DNA from: Brevundimonas nasdae
Lineage (GTDB): Bacteria > Pseudomonadota > Alphaproteobacteria > Caulobacterales > Caulobacteraceae
DNA: 56,077 nt
Direction of reading: 5' to 3'
NCBI RefSeq assembly: GCF_016654005.1
Contig: NZ_JAEPWN010000016.1
Span: 1-56,077 of the forward strand
Within the stretch, counting starts at the first letter, position 1. Each line of letters begins with the position of its first letter. A program made the position numbers and the translations under genes. The notes under the pieces were generated by a model that made no database searches, was not told the origin of the DNA, and was given only the letters and a program-made list of their open reading frames with translations. Of this stretch, positions 16,754 through 25,732 are shown in pieces.

Positions 16754-18126
16754 CGCCCGGATCCGACCTGGTGCTCGCTGCGCCCCTCGAACTGATCGAG
16801 GGCCACCGTAACGAAAGCCTGCGCCTCTTCGGCGAGGCATTCGACATGATCGAGCTTGCCCTTGAACACATGGCAAAGGCAGCGCCTTCACAGCCCACCC
16901 CCTATTTTCGGGACACTGGCCAGCGCCTTTCTGAACGAGGGCCGCAGGGCCGGGCGCGATTCCTGAAGGAGACGCGGCAGGACCTCGATCGGGCGGCATG
17001 GCGTCATCTTCTGTCTGTCAGCGGCATGGAGCGGCTCATGGACCAGACGGCCAAGAAGCAGTTTGAGGCCCAGCTCCGGGACGATCCCCCAGAAGTTTCG
17101 GCTGACACATGCCGCGCTACGATGGAGGGGCTCTTCGCGGATGCGCCCACCATCTTCAAGCGCGGGATCGCTGAATCCTTTTCAAGTCTCGACCGCAGGT
17201 TCAAGTCTCACGATGGCTTTAAGATTGGTTCGCGGATCGTGCTCACGCGCGCATTCAACGAACACGGCTCCTGGGCCAACGGATATGGAGCTGAGGCACA
17301 GTTCCGGGACGTCGAGCGGACCTTTTACGTGCTCGATAAGAAACAACATCCTGATCGCGGCGACGGGATCTTGGGTGTGATCGACGCCGCTCGGCCGAGA
17401 AGCTTGCACGCCAGCGCTTTCGCGGCCGAGGACGATTATTTTCGGGTGCGCGTCTTCAAAAACGGGAACCTTCATGTGTGGTTCAAGCGGGATGACCTCT
17501 TACTGAAGGTCAACGAGCTCCTGGCCGACTACTACGGCGCCGTGCTCGCTGATAGCCGTCAGAAGAAAGCAGCCGCACCAGAGCAGCGCGCTCCCGCACG
17601 CCATTTCAGCTACTTCCCGACACCCGATGCCCCCGCGGCCGAGGTCATGGATGCGGCTATGATCAAAGACGGCATGAGCGTGCTCGAGCCCAGCGCTGGG
17701 TGCGGTAATCTCGCCCGCCGCGCCATCGACGCCGGCGCGCAGGTGACGGTCGTGGAGCTCGATCAACAACACATCGGGAAGCTGCAGGATCTCGCCGGCG
17801 TCGTTCGGGTGATCCATGATGATTTCCTCGCTCAGGATCCGGCAGTGATCGGGCGGTTCGACCGCGTCATCATGAACCCACCATTCTGCGACGGCCGAGA
17901 CGTTGACCACGTTAGGCACGCCCTGCGTTTTGTCGCACCAGGTGGGCGCCTCGTGGCCATCATGTCAGCCGGGATCGTCTTCAAGGAAGACGCTGACTAT
18001 GTCGAGTTGCGCTCGTTGATCGAGGCATCGGGTGGACGGATCCGTGATCTACCCGCTCGATCGTTCGCGAGCGTCGGCACGAACATCAACACCTGCATCG
18101 TAACAATTCCAGTGAGAGGTTCATGA
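16750..18126 (+). CDS. DUF4942 domain / N6-adenine-type DNA methyltransferase
   Basis: 458 residues. About 1-270 is a DUF4942 region (KIGSRIVLTRAFNEHGSWANGY; FRVRVFKNGNLHVWF); about 275-455 is a class I methyltransferase with motif I VLEPSAGCGNLA near 311 and the catalytic NPPF near 376. NPPF/Y marks amino-methyltransferases acting on adenine or cytosine in DNA. It overlaps the DUF5131 stop by 4 bp. No cognate restriction enzyme is next to it, so it is an orphan methyltransferase that may protect plasmid DNA. Confidence 0.85.
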   Translation: MTPGSDLVLAAPLELIEGHRNESLRLFGEAFDMIELALEHMAKAAPSQPTPYFRDTGQRLSERGPQGRARFLKETRQDLDRAAWRHLLSVSGMERLMDQTAKKQFEAQLRDDPPEVSADTCRATMEGLFADAPTIFKRGIAESFSSLDRRFKSHDGFKIGSRIVLTRAFNEHGSWANGYGAEAQFRDVERTFYVLDKKQHPDRGDGILGVIDAARPRSLHASAFAAEDDYFRVRVFKNGNLHVWFKRDDLLLKVNELLADYYGAVLADSRQKKAAAPEQRAPARHFSYFPTPDAPAAEVMDAAMIKDGMSVLEPSAGCGNLARRAIDAGAQVTVVELDQQHIGKLQDLAGVVRVIHDDFLAQDPAVIGRFDRVIMNPPFCDGRDVDHVRHALRFVAPGGRLVAIMSAGIVFKEDADYVELRSLIEASGGRIRDLPARSFASVGTNINTCIVTIPVRGS

Positions 18127-18353
18127 TGCCCCTGTCAGACGAAGCCAAAAAGGGAATACCCGTTGGCATGGTCGTGGCTGCAGCTCAGATTGTTGATCAT
18201 GACGACACCCTGGCTGCAGAGGTGCTCGAAGAAGCAGGGCTTACGACAGCAGCCGAGATGAGAGCGGCGGGTTGCGATCCTTATGACATCGAGAAGCTGC
18301 GGCCACTCCTGAAGGACATTGCCCGCAGGGCATCTCTTCGCCAGAAGTCCTGA
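18123..18353 (+). CDS. Small hypothetical protein
   Basis: 76 residues, helical and charged (DTLAAEVLEEAGLTTAAEMRAAGCDPYDIEKLRPLLKDI). It overlaps the methyltransferase stop by 4 bp, so it is coupled to it. No motif recognised; it may be a partner of the methyltransferase. Confidence 0.6.
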   Translation: MMPLSDEAKKGIPVGMVVAAAQIVDHDDTLAAEVLEEAGLTTAAEMRAAGCDPYDIEKLRPLLKDIARRASLRQKS

Positions 18354-18384
18354 CGAAGCGATTTCATTGATAGGGTCAGCATCT

Positions 18385-18648
18385 ATGGCGGATATTCAAC
18401 CCGACAGTTCTGCAGAGGAACTCGCGCTGCAGGGCGCCTGCAGTCGGCTGTGGGGCGAACATTGGGCTATCCCCCTGTCCGATTTAACTGGGATCGCGCC
18501 CAGGACATGCAAACGGGTGCGGGCGAGCATTCTTGCTGGCATCCCAGATCCGCGAGCCATTGGGCTTCTGGCTGCACTTCGGCAAAGCCTTGAAGAGATT
18601 CAAGCCGGGGTATCTGTGGGCACCGGGCCAAGGCCCGCAGGAGACTAG
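18385..18648 (+). CDS. Small helix-turn-helix-like protein
   Basis: 87 residues from the ATG at 18385. The middle (WAIPLSDLTGIAPRTCKRVRASILAG) fits a short helix-turn-helix. It is the last gene of the modification block and ends 5 bp before the right 150-bp repeat. Possibly a regulator of the block. Confidence 0.55.
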   Translation: MADIQPDSSAEELALQGACSRLWGEHWAIPLSDLTGIAPRTCKRVRASILAGIPDPRAIGLLAALRQSLEEIQAGVSVGTGPRPAGD

Positions 18649-18652
18649 GAAT

Positions 18653-18802
18653 GGTTCAAGGGGACGCCTGCGGCGCAGTGCAGGGGCCCTTCCCGCCTTC
18701 GCCTGCGGCTGCAGCCAGGCCCCCTTCCCTTCACTGCCCTTGAGCCTTCCTCTCGGTAGGTTTTTTCTCGCCGCCACCGCTCAGGGAGCGGTTGGCCTGC
18801 TC
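18653..18802 (+). repeat. 150-bp perfect direct repeat, right copy
   Basis: Identical to 13703-13852. Similarity continues weakly for about 12 bp beyond the end of both copies. Recombination between the copies would remove the entire 13976-18648 gene block as one 4.95-kb unit. Confidence 0.95.
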
Positions 18803-18823
18803 TTATTCAGAATCGGTTTTGTT

Positions 18824-19255
18824 TCAGTTCCGTTCAGCGATGCTGAGTGCGGGGCCGTCCGCGCGATAGATCAGGACTACGTCGGGGTCGGTTCGCGTGC
18901 AGGCGAACCAGAGGGGGCCTTCATCGGGTTCGATGCAATCCGTCGCATCAGCAATGGTTGGGCCCGCGAAGTCGGCGTTCCAGCCTTTAGAGCCCTCGTA
19001 GGGTCGAAGATGGTAGCTGTCGGTGCCTTCAGGGATAGGGCCAGCAGCTCGCCATGCTCCGTCGATCCATTCCACTCGCACGTCACCCAGGACCGTGAGC
19101 GATGAGGCGCTAAACGTCTCACCGTCTGCTGCAGCTTCGGGGCGTTCCCACTGTTCATCAGGCTTGGAAAGCCATTCCGCCCAGGACTGCAGTCGGCAAT
19201 CACAGGGCACCACCTCGTCGGAATATCTGTCGATGTAGTACAGAGTTTCGGTCAT
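18824..19255 (-). CDS. Hypothetical soluble acidic protein
   Basis: 143 residues, acidic and Trp-rich, with no signal peptide or membrane segment. It begins METLYYIDRYSDEVVPCDC-like (TETLYYIDRYSDEVVPCDC). No family recognised. GAGGG lies about nine bases before the ATG on the minus strand. It faces the right 150-bp repeat with its 3' end and is separated from the next minus-strand gene by a bidirectional terminator. Confidence 0.6.
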   Translation of the reverse strand: MTETLYYIDRYSDEVVPCDCRLQSWAEWLSKPDEQWERPEAAADGETFSASSLTVLGDVRVEWIDGAWRAAGPIPEGTDSYHLRPYEGSKGWNADFAGPTIADATDCIEPDEGPLWFACTRTDPDVVLIYRADGPALSIAERN

Positions 19256-19285
19256 CGCGCCCTCGGTTTGTCGCTAAATTCAAAA

Positions 19286-19318
19286 GGGCGACTGAACCGG
19301 ATCAGCCGCCCTTCTTTT
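19286..19318. terminator. Bidirectional terminator
   Basis: GGGCGACTGA / TCAGCCGCCC stem with loop ACCGGA. On both strands it is followed by a T-rich stretch (TTCTTTT rightward, TTTTG leftward). It ends the minus-strand gene at 19331. Confidence 0.75.
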
Positions 19319-19330
19319 GTCCAATCGGGT

Positions 19331-19987
19331 TTACCGCTTCCAGGCGAGGCCGGGGATTTCAGGTTCACCCTCGATCAGCACGGCAGAGGCTCCTGAAGCC
19401 CCTTCCATCGCAAAGACGGTGTCCTTCAGCATCCGTTCGGTAAACTCCTGTGGGGTGCCGACCAGACGGCCTGCAACCGCACGTCCAAAGCGCTGCGACA
19501 GCCCGCCGCCAGATTCAGCCGTGTCATTGACGAACAGATTGAGGTGATAGCCTTGGCGTTGATCATTCGCATAGGGGAAGAGGCAGAGCGTCGCCCGCAT
19601 CTGCTGGCTCCCTGAAATAGATCTCGTCAGGTTGGCGACCCACACGGCGCCGTCGCACGTCGCGATCATAAACGACTGTGCGCTGACGCCTCCCAGGGCC
19701 GCCAGCGCGCCGAGACGGCTATTCTCTCCCAGCGGATTTTCGAGCTTAAAGCGGCCAGGGCGTTCCGGCGTCTGGACGGCGATCGGGCGCGAGGTATTCA
19801 AGTCGGAGGCATAGCCGCTCAGGGCACGCTCTGCAGCGTCGATAAGGCGGGCCTTTGGTGCATCGGTCTGAAGATCGATCACCGCGTAGGCCTGATACGA
19901 GCGGCTTCTGTTTTGGGCTTCAGCGGCCGAGGTCATGCCAGCGCCGACGACGGCGGCCAGCGCGAGTGCTTTAAGGGAATTCTTCAT
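19331..19987 (-). CDS. Secreted/periplasmic hypothetical protein
   Basis: 218 residues with a clear signal peptide (KNSLKALALAAVVGAGMTSAAEA, cleavage near residue 24). The mature part has no motif I recognise. I chose the ATG at 19987; an ATG two codons upstream (19993) is also possible. It lies just before the tra region and could be an envelope accessory factor. Two cysteines in the mature part might form a disulfide. Confidence 0.7.
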   Translation of the reverse strand: MKNSLKALALAAVVGAGMTSAAEAQNRSRSYQAYAVIDLQTDAPKARLIDAAERALSGYASDLNTSRPIAVQTPERPGRFKLENPLGENSRLGALAALGGVSAQSFMIATCDGAVWVANLTRSISGSQQMRATLCLFPYANDQRQGYHLNLFVNDTAESGGGLSQRFGRAVAGRLVGTPQEFTERMLKDTVFAMEGASGASAVLIEGEPEIPGLAWKR

Positions 19988-20085
19988 GTGCATCTCCTGC
20001 TATGCTTAGCTGTAATACATGCCCGACCTATGTGGGCTCTAGGTTGCGGCTGCAGATTTGGCGCTGCTCCAGCAGCGCCGTAGGG

Positions 20086-20793
20086 TCAAAACGCCCGCCT
20101 GAGCGTTTCTTTGGTTCTCAGGTTGCCCTCGACCGGATCAAAGTCGACGAGGTGTGAGGTATTCGGAAGCACCGTGAAAGCTTCAGAGACTTGATAGACT
20201 TCCGTAGCTTTGCCGAAGAGATCCGCGTCTCCTTTCCAGCCCTTACCCCTCGCAACGGTGATCTGATAATCCCCGTGGGGTAGAGCCAACTCCACAGCCG
20301 ACACACCTTCCATGTAGGCAGTCGCAATCGGTGTTTGGCTGGCCCACTCGCGTATTCTTATGACGGTTCGGCGGTCAGCTTTGTGACCCGTGAATCTGAC
20401 TTTGGAGTCCATTTCTTGCAGGTCAAAAGGGACGTGCCTTTTGATCGTGCCGTCTGCAGGAAAGGGCATGTGGTCTGCGAACGTTCTACCGTTCTCGCGG
20501 CTACTGAATACGGCCGGGACCTCCACTCTTCCCCGACTGAAATAGTCCTCCAGCTGGCGCCGTTTGGGCACGACCATGGCCACCGCTAAGAGGATCATGG
20601 CCAGCACCAACCCGATCTTACTGATGCCATTGTTCCGTTGCTTAGGGGGCGGCGGCGGCGGCGGCGGTGGCTGATTTGGTTTGTTTCTGGCCCCGTCGGC
20701 GTCGGCGTCGGCTTCCGCACGCGCACGCCGGAAGCGGGATTGGATTTCGAATAGCCGTCGCTCTTTCATATAGTCGCGGTCTTGCAGGCCCAT
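20086..20793 (-). CDS. Single-pass membrane protein with polyproline linker
   Basis: 235 residues: a charged cytoplasmic N-terminus with an acidic/alanine stretch, a run of nine prolines (about 42-50), one membrane helix (about 57-75), and a periplasmic C-terminal domain. The topology recalls TonB/VirB10-like proteins, but no family domain is recognised. The GGC repeat encoding the prolines (20650-20670) is a likely slippage-prone tract. The gene is alone between the 19331 gene and the divergent 20898 gene. Confidence 0.65.
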   Translation of the reverse strand: MGLQDRDYMKERRLFEIQSRFRRARAEADADADGARNKPNQPPPPPPPPPKQRNNGISKIGLVLAMILLAVAMVVPKRRQLEDYFSRGRVEVPAVFSSRENGRTFADHMPFPADGTIKRHVPFDLQEMDSKVRFTGHKADRRTVIRIREWASQTPIATAYMEGVSAVELALPHGDYQITVARGKGWKGDADLFGKATEVYQVSEAFTVLPNTSHLVDFDPVEGNLRTKETLRRAF

Positions 20794-20897
20794 ATTTCTT
20801 CCTATGGCGGGGCGGTGATATGCTGGTGTCCAGGACTAGCGGGGGTTGAGAAACTGTGTCAGAACATTCGGAGAACATTGCTCAAGGAGGAGCTGAC

Positions 20898-21203
20898 ATG
20901 AACACGACTCCTGGAATGAACCTCGACCCTCGTGCTCAGGCGACGATGAATGCGCTGGCGGGCGTGGTTCTGGATCCAAAGATTCATCGCACCAACTGCA
21001 TAGTCGGCATCGGCATCTGCAGTGTCTTCATCTCGATTTTCTTTCTGATCGGTCTTGGCGCGACAGTGATTGGTTTCCTGGGCGGCGGCTGGGTCGCCGG
21101 CCTTGTCGGGCTATCGTTCTTCCTCTTTCCCGGCATTTTCGCCGGGATCCCGATCTTCATCGTCTTCCGTTTGGTGCGGATTATGAAGGCGTTGCCGAAA
21201 TAG
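20898..21203 (+). CDS. Small two-helix membrane protein
   Basis: 101 residues from the ATG at 20898, which has a strong AAGGAGG seven to eight bases upstream; an in-frame GTG at 20856 would extend it by 14 residues. Two membrane helices (CIVGIGICSVFISIFFLIGLG and WVAGLVGLSFFLFPGIFAGIPIFIVF) follow a hydrophilic N-terminus. Function unknown. Its position next to traG is where entry or surface exclusion genes lie in F-like plasmids, but no sequence supports that. Confidence 0.7.
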   Translation: MNTTPGMNLDPRAQATMNALAGVVLDPKIHRTNCIVGIGICSVFISIFFLIGLGATVIGFLGGGWVAGLVGLSFFLFPGIFAGIPIFIVFRLVRIMKALPK

Positions 21204-21226
21204 ACTGAACTCTTCGCAAGGCCTGA

Positions 21227-21258
21227 GGGGGGCGCTGCTCACGCAGCGCCCCCCTTTT
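21227..21258 (+). terminator. Strong terminator between the 20898 gene and traG
   Basis: Perfect 12-bp stem GGGGGGCGCTGC / GCAGCGCCCCCC, loop TCAC, then TTTT rightward. It lies immediately after the traG stop codon on the other strand, so it probably also shapes the 3' end of the tra transcript. Confidence 0.9.
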
Positions 21259-24200
21259 CATTGTTCGCGGTAACGCCGACCCAATCGCCCACCAGCATTT
21301 TGGGAAGCTTGGTGGCCTTGGGGGTGCGCTCCTTCGCGGTCAAACAGCGCGCCGGTCGCGTTGGCGAGTACACGAGTCTTAGGATCGACATCGCTAAATA
21401 CTTCACCGAATGCTCGGCCGCCGCCTTTGGCGAAGTCAGGCGTCCGCCGTGCAGCCAGTGCCTCTCCTACAGCAGCGGTGTCACCACGGATGCTGTCCCG
21501 GAGCGGAGACGAAAAACCGGGCTGAAGGGCTGAGGGACCCGCCCATCCTGGTCCGGGTGCTGCAGCTTCGGGCGGTTGGATTTCCATGCTTCTCAGCCCG
21601 CTTCCAGACGGCCTCGCTGTTGATTGAGATGGCGTTGTGTTTGGCGTCGCCAGTTCTGGGTCGTCCATTCGGAAGCCTTCGCCAGGACGGCCTTCTGATC
21701 CACGTCCTAGCCCGGTCCTCAGGCTTGCGCCGGTCCCTTCCTGAAGAAGGCGGACTGGACCGGGGTTGGCGGCTTCTGCGTTCGGAGCAAGGTTCTGGTT
21801 TCGGCCGATTAGCTCGGGGGTGTCTATGCGTGTGGCCATGTCTTTGTGGAAACTGCCGGTAACCTCGTGGACCAGGCTCATGTCAGCCATGGAATGGCCA
21901 GCAAGGATACCTCTCGCCCTATCTGCGTCGATTTCGACACCGTAGGCGTCTCGTCGGCCGACCAGTTGGTTGATCGCGTAACCTTCAAACGCATTGGCAT
22001 AATTGATCTCGGCCGAGGCCCCTTGGCTTCGAGTCAGGTCTGCTCGTTGCTCATAAGACCGGGCTAAGCCCTCGGAGCGGTCCATTGCATCGGTTATTGA
22101 GCGTGTGGAAGTGAAGGTATCCGAGCGCTTCAACGCTTCCGACGTTGAAGCGCTTTGCGTCTTGGCAAAGGCCTCAGAGGCGTAGTTGGCTGCTGATTGG
22201 TCAAAGCGATCGGTGAACGATTGGCTAGACAACGAGGAGCGAGCCGCATTGAGCGCATCGGTTTCTGACGCTGTCGATGACCTAGATCCGCTGGCGCTCA
22301 TGCTCAACTTGCCGCCAGCCGATACGTCTATACCAGCCTGCTTGAAGATCCCGGAGCTGAGCCCGGCTTGGCCATACGCTTCAAGGGCGGTTGCTGCGAC
22401 GATGGCTTTGGCGTCCTGATGTTGAATGCCGAAGTTTCTAGACAGGGTTTGGGCCTGGCTATCCATCTGCTGTTCCGTTGCACCCCAGGTTTCGCGATTA
22501 TCCCTCCCTTGGGTCCAGGTTGAAGACGTACCGCTCATCCATTGCTGTACGAACTCTGTGCTCTCAGACTGAGCACGGCTCTTTCCTTCGGTAAGTGAAT
22601 GGCGAAGGTCCACAGACTCTTGCCGCCGTTCCGACGCGGCCTGGACGGCGGCTGCGGATATTCCCTCGCTATGTCGGACGTTCACCGCCGTCTGCGACTG
22701 CGCTGCCTTCGTCACGCTGACAGATCCGTCCGCGTTCGTTTCGATCCGATTTAACCCGCTATCGACATAGCCAGTACGGCCGAAGTCGAGCTCGGCCGAC
22801 GTACTCTGGCGCATCCCAGACAGGTTGTTGAACGAATGGTTCGCATAGGCCGTGTTGCCGATGCTGACATTGCCAGTGGTAGCAGTTCCCGCCGCCGCCT
22901 CGGCGCCGCCCCTGAAGCTGGCCATGAAGGATTCACCGCCCTTGCCGACAGCTGCAGCGCCGGCGAATGCAATGGTCGAAGCCAAGACAGGGATCGAGAG
23001 AGACAGATAGCCAGCAAGCGATGCGATCTCCGCATTCAGCCCGCTAACGGCTTCCAGGTTCGCAAGCTTCAGCCCCGCCGTCGCTCCGGGAATGTATGTT
23101 GCCGCCGCGGTATCAACGGCCGATTTCCACATCATGATCGTGTGGAGGATCACGTACATCGGACCCCAGAGCTGCAGGTATAAGAACCCGCCGAAATAGC
23201 CCTGCATGATCCGCATCGTCATTCCTGGCAGGAGCATGGCCGGAAAGATCACCGGAAAGATCCCGAGGATGAGCAGCTCTGTAAGAATCTTCAGAAGCGG
23301 CACGGCCTTTTCTGCGACGCCGCCCATAAGGCGTTGCTGGTTGCGGGTGTGAAGCTCAGCCTGCGTTTCCGCAAAGACGCCCATCGCGTCGTTACCGGCC
23401 TCCGCCGAGAACCCTGGCACGCCGCGCCGCACCGCATTGATCATCAAGACCTGCTGGAAGGTATTCGTGGCATCGCGGGATGCCCCGACCATCATTGGGT
23501 GCAGGGCGCCCATTTCCTGAAGGAATGCACTCTGCAGCTGAGACTCGGGCAGTTCCGGCCGAAGCCGCTTTTGGAACAGGCTGATCGAGCTCGAAAGCGT
23601 AGCGTTCCATTCAGAATTCAGACGTTGGGCCGCCGTGGTGCAGCTGATGATATCCGAGCTTCCCGAGGTGTTCACGTATTCCAGCGAGCGGCCAGGGTTC
23701 GTGCCTCTTGTGACTGTCACGTAGGTCCAAAGGTCGTTCTGTCTCGCCAGCTCCCCGGCTGTGTAATGCCCCTCCAGAAGGTCGTAATAGATGCAGCCTT
23801 TGACGAAGCTACGAAGGTTTTGGTCAAAGCGCGGATCTGAGATCTGAGCCGTCCGCAGACGTTCGAACACCTTCGCGCCGAAGATCATTCCTGTCTTCGT
23901 ATAGGCCACGTCTGCAGGCTGCGAGTAGGCCTGCTCCGCGAGCTTCGTCACCCGGTCGCCCACCTTGAACGTGATGCTGCTGACGACGGCCAGGGCAATC
24001 GGCACATTCGCCACATCCGCGCCCGTCAAAGATGGGTCGAAGCGATCCGTAATGTGGACCTGCGCCTTCGGCACCCACATCAGGTTGAAGATCACCATCG
24101 AGGTCAGGAACCACTTGAACGCCGACTTCACGTCGAGGTCGAAGGCCATTTTGAAAATGGTGATGATCAGCCCGAGCAGCATCGCAATGCGAAGCAGCGT

Positions 24201-24290
24201 CGAGAGGCCATTGGCGCCCGACATAAGCGCGACGCCCTGGAGGACATCGCGGTAGATGGCGCCGCCGCCGTAAACAACGATCTCGTGCAT
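21258..24290 (-). CDS. traG: TraG, mating-pair stabilisation / F-type transfer protein
   Basis: 1010 residues. The N-terminal 450 residues contain several membrane helices (for example NGLSTLLRIAMLLGLIITIFKMAF, KWFLTSMVIFNLMWVP, LKILTELLILGIFPVIFPAMLLPG) typical of the TraG_N domain; the C-terminal half is long, Ser/Ala/Gln-rich and predicted periplasmic. In F, TraG acts in pilus assembly, mating-pair stabilisation and entry exclusion with TraS. It is the last gene of the minus-strand tra operon, 5 bp after traH. Confidence 0.9.
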   Translation of the reverse strand: MHEIVVYGGGAIYRDVLQGVALMSGANGLSTLLRIAMLLGLIITIFKMAFDLDVKSAFKWFLTSMVIFNLMWVPKAQVHITDRFDPSLTGADVANVPIALAVVSSITFKVGDRVTKLAEQAYSQPADVAYTKTGMIFGAKVFERLRTAQISDPRFDQNLRSFVKGCIYYDLLEGHYTAGELARQNDLWTYVTVTRGTNPGRSLEYVNTSGSSDIISCTTAAQRLNSEWNATLSSSISLFQKRLRPELPESQLQSAFLQEMGALHPMMVGASRDATNTFQQVLMINAVRRGVPGFSAEAGNDAMGVFAETQAELHTRNQQRLMGGVAEKAVPLLKILTELLILGIFPVIFPAMLLPGMTMRIMQGYFGGFLYLQLWGPMYVILHTIMMWKSAVDTAAATYIPGATAGLKLANLEAVSGLNAEIASLAGYLSLSIPVLASTIAFAGAAAVGKGGESFMASFRGGAEAAAGTATTGNVSIGNTAYANHSFNNLSGMRQSTSAELDFGRTGYVDSGLNRIETNADGSVSVTKAAQSQTAVNVRHSEGISAAAVQAASERRQESVDLRHSLTEGKSRAQSESTEFVQQWMSGTSSTWTQGRDNRETWGATEQQMDSQAQTLSRNFGIQHQDAKAIVAATALEAYGQAGLSSGIFKQAGIDVSAGGKLSMSASGSRSSTASETDALNAARSSLSSQSFTDRFDQSAANYASEAFAKTQSASTSEALKRSDTFTSTRSITDAMDRSEGLARSYEQRADLTRSQGASAEINYANAFEGYAINQLVGRRDAYGVEIDADRARGILAGHSMADMSLVHEVTGSFHKDMATRIDTPELIGRNQNLAPNAEAANPGPVRLLQEGTGASLRTGLGRGSEGRPGEGFRMDDPELATPNTTPSQSTARPSGSGLRSMEIQPPEAAAPGPGWAGPSALQPGFSSPLRDSIRGDTAAVGEALAARRTPDFAKGGGRAFGEVFSDVDPKTRVLANATGALFDREGAHPQGHQASQNAGGRLGRRYREQ

Positions 24291-24295
24291 CTGTC

Positions 24296-25726
24296 TTATC
24301 CAGCCGGGACAAGGTTTGAGGCGAAGGTGACGCTATCAGCGATCCGGCTACCGACACGCGCGGCGATCACGCGTTCGGCCGCCTGCGATCGGGCAATCAT
24401 CGCCTCGACCGAAGTCGTCTGTCCGCGAAGCAACATCTGCTTTTCTGTCAGTTGGCTGCGCAGCTGGTCGATGCTCGCTCGCCAGTCGCGAAGCTGCTCC
24501 TGGTCGATGCCCTGCAGATTGCGGGATCCAGCTTCGAGCTGAGACACCGACCGCTCAATCCATGTGATTGTCAGATCGAGCGCGATGATGTCCGAATACT
24601 GAGCCATTGTGTTGCCGGCCAGCGATCGTTCATGCGCAACGAAGACGCTGGCCATCTTATAGACCGGCAGCGTGACCATGTTCAGGAAGTCTTGCTCTTC
24701 AGCCGATAGCGCTTGTCGAGCCTGGATCTTGGTCGTGATCGAACGAAGCATGACCTCAACCCGGCGACGCAGGGCTGCAGACTGAGAAACCGTTTCGGTC
24801 TTTCCAAACTTCACCGGCTGGAGGCAGGCTTCGAGTTCGTTGCATTGGTGAAGACGCAACGGTCCGCCATCGAGCAGTTTTGTGATGACGCCGTCATCCG
24901 ATCCGACACCAGGCAGCACGTCCACGATGCAACCGTTGTCGTTAGGGCACCGATAGATGATCGTGCCGGTCAGCGTCATGAAGAGCTCTGCAAGGCCACG
25001 GTCACTCTTGAGGAGGGGGTGCTGCTTTGAGGCTTCCCACGCCAGGTTCTTGTTGATCGGCAGGACTGCCTTATCGGCGTCTGGCAGTTGATTCAGGTTC
25101 TGCGTCAGGTTTTTTCCGCAGCCGTGCTTTGCGGCAACCCGGTCCGAAAAATAACCCCTGTGCGTCGAGAGGTCCTGACAGATCTGGTTGGACGCTGTGT
25201 CCGAACGACCCCACAGGCCGCCGACAAGCGTCTGGGCCTGCTGGCAGCTGTTCATGTTGAACTGGTTCACGTCATTCGCGAGCTTCGATAGGCTCTCGAT
25301 CTGGTCAGCGACGATCGGAGAAAGCGTCTTGAGCGCCAGCATGAAGGCATAGGAGATTGCGTTGGAAGCGATCGCCTTCATCTGTGCGACGATCTGGTCA
25401 GAGTTGATGAAGCTGAACCCGCCGCTGAATATGTCGATCCCGCCGCACCCTGCCCTTACGGAGGGCATTTGGATTGACGCGATCTGCGACGTTTCCTGGG
25501 GTCCACGGAAAGCGGCGTTGCCGAGGGTGTAATAGCCCGCACTTTGCCCCTGGTAGGCGGTAGGGCCCGTGATGTTCGCAGATCCCAGAGAGCTCGACCA
25601 ATAGGCGTTCATGCTGGAGTTCACGTCAGCCTGAACATTGGCCGTCCAGCATAGAACCGTCGTGGACGTGGCTACCGCCAGGGCGATGTTGCGGGTCTTT
25701 TTGAAGATCGAGGACTTGGCCATCAT
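24296..25726 (-). CDS. traH: TraH, F-type pilus assembly protein
   Basis: 476 residues with a signal peptide (ARNIALAVATSTTVLCWTANVQA-like, residues 12-33) and the TraH pattern GCGGIDIFSGGFSFINSDQIVAQMKAIASNA, then cysteine pairs (CQQAQTLVGG; CPNDNGC). It is a periplasmic/outer-membrane-associated protein needed for F pilus extension. The C-terminal region is predicted coiled coil. ATG at 25726 or 25723. It lies between traF and traG, the normal F-type order. Confidence 0.93.
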   Translation of the reverse strand: MMAKSSIFKKTRNIALAVATSTTVLCWTANVQADVNSSMNAYWSSSLGSANITGPTAYQGQSAGYYTLGNAAFRGPQETSQIASIQMPSVRAGCGGIDIFSGGFSFINSDQIVAQMKAIASNAISYAFMLALKTLSPIVADQIESLSKLANDVNQFNMNSCQQAQTLVGGLWGRSDTASNQICQDLSTHRGYFSDRVAAKHGCGKNLTQNLNQLPDADKAVLPINKNLAWEASKQHPLLKSDRGLAELFMTLTGTIIYRCPNDNGCIVDVLPGVGSDDGVITKLLDGGPLRLHQCNELEACLQPVKFGKTETVSQSAALRRRVEVMLRSITTKIQARQALSAEEQDFLNMVTLPVYKMASVFVAHERSLAGNTMAQYSDIIALDLTITWIERSVSQLEAGSRNLQGIDQEQLRDWRASIDQLRSQLTEKQMLLRGQTTSVEAMIARSQAAERVIAARVGSRIADSVTFASNLVPAG

Positions 25727-25732
25727 CGTATC

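Noticed and set aside
13703..18802. Composite transposon interpretation of the 150-bp direct repeats
   Set aside because: No transposase or terminal inverted repeats in or near either copy, and I could not see target-site duplications.
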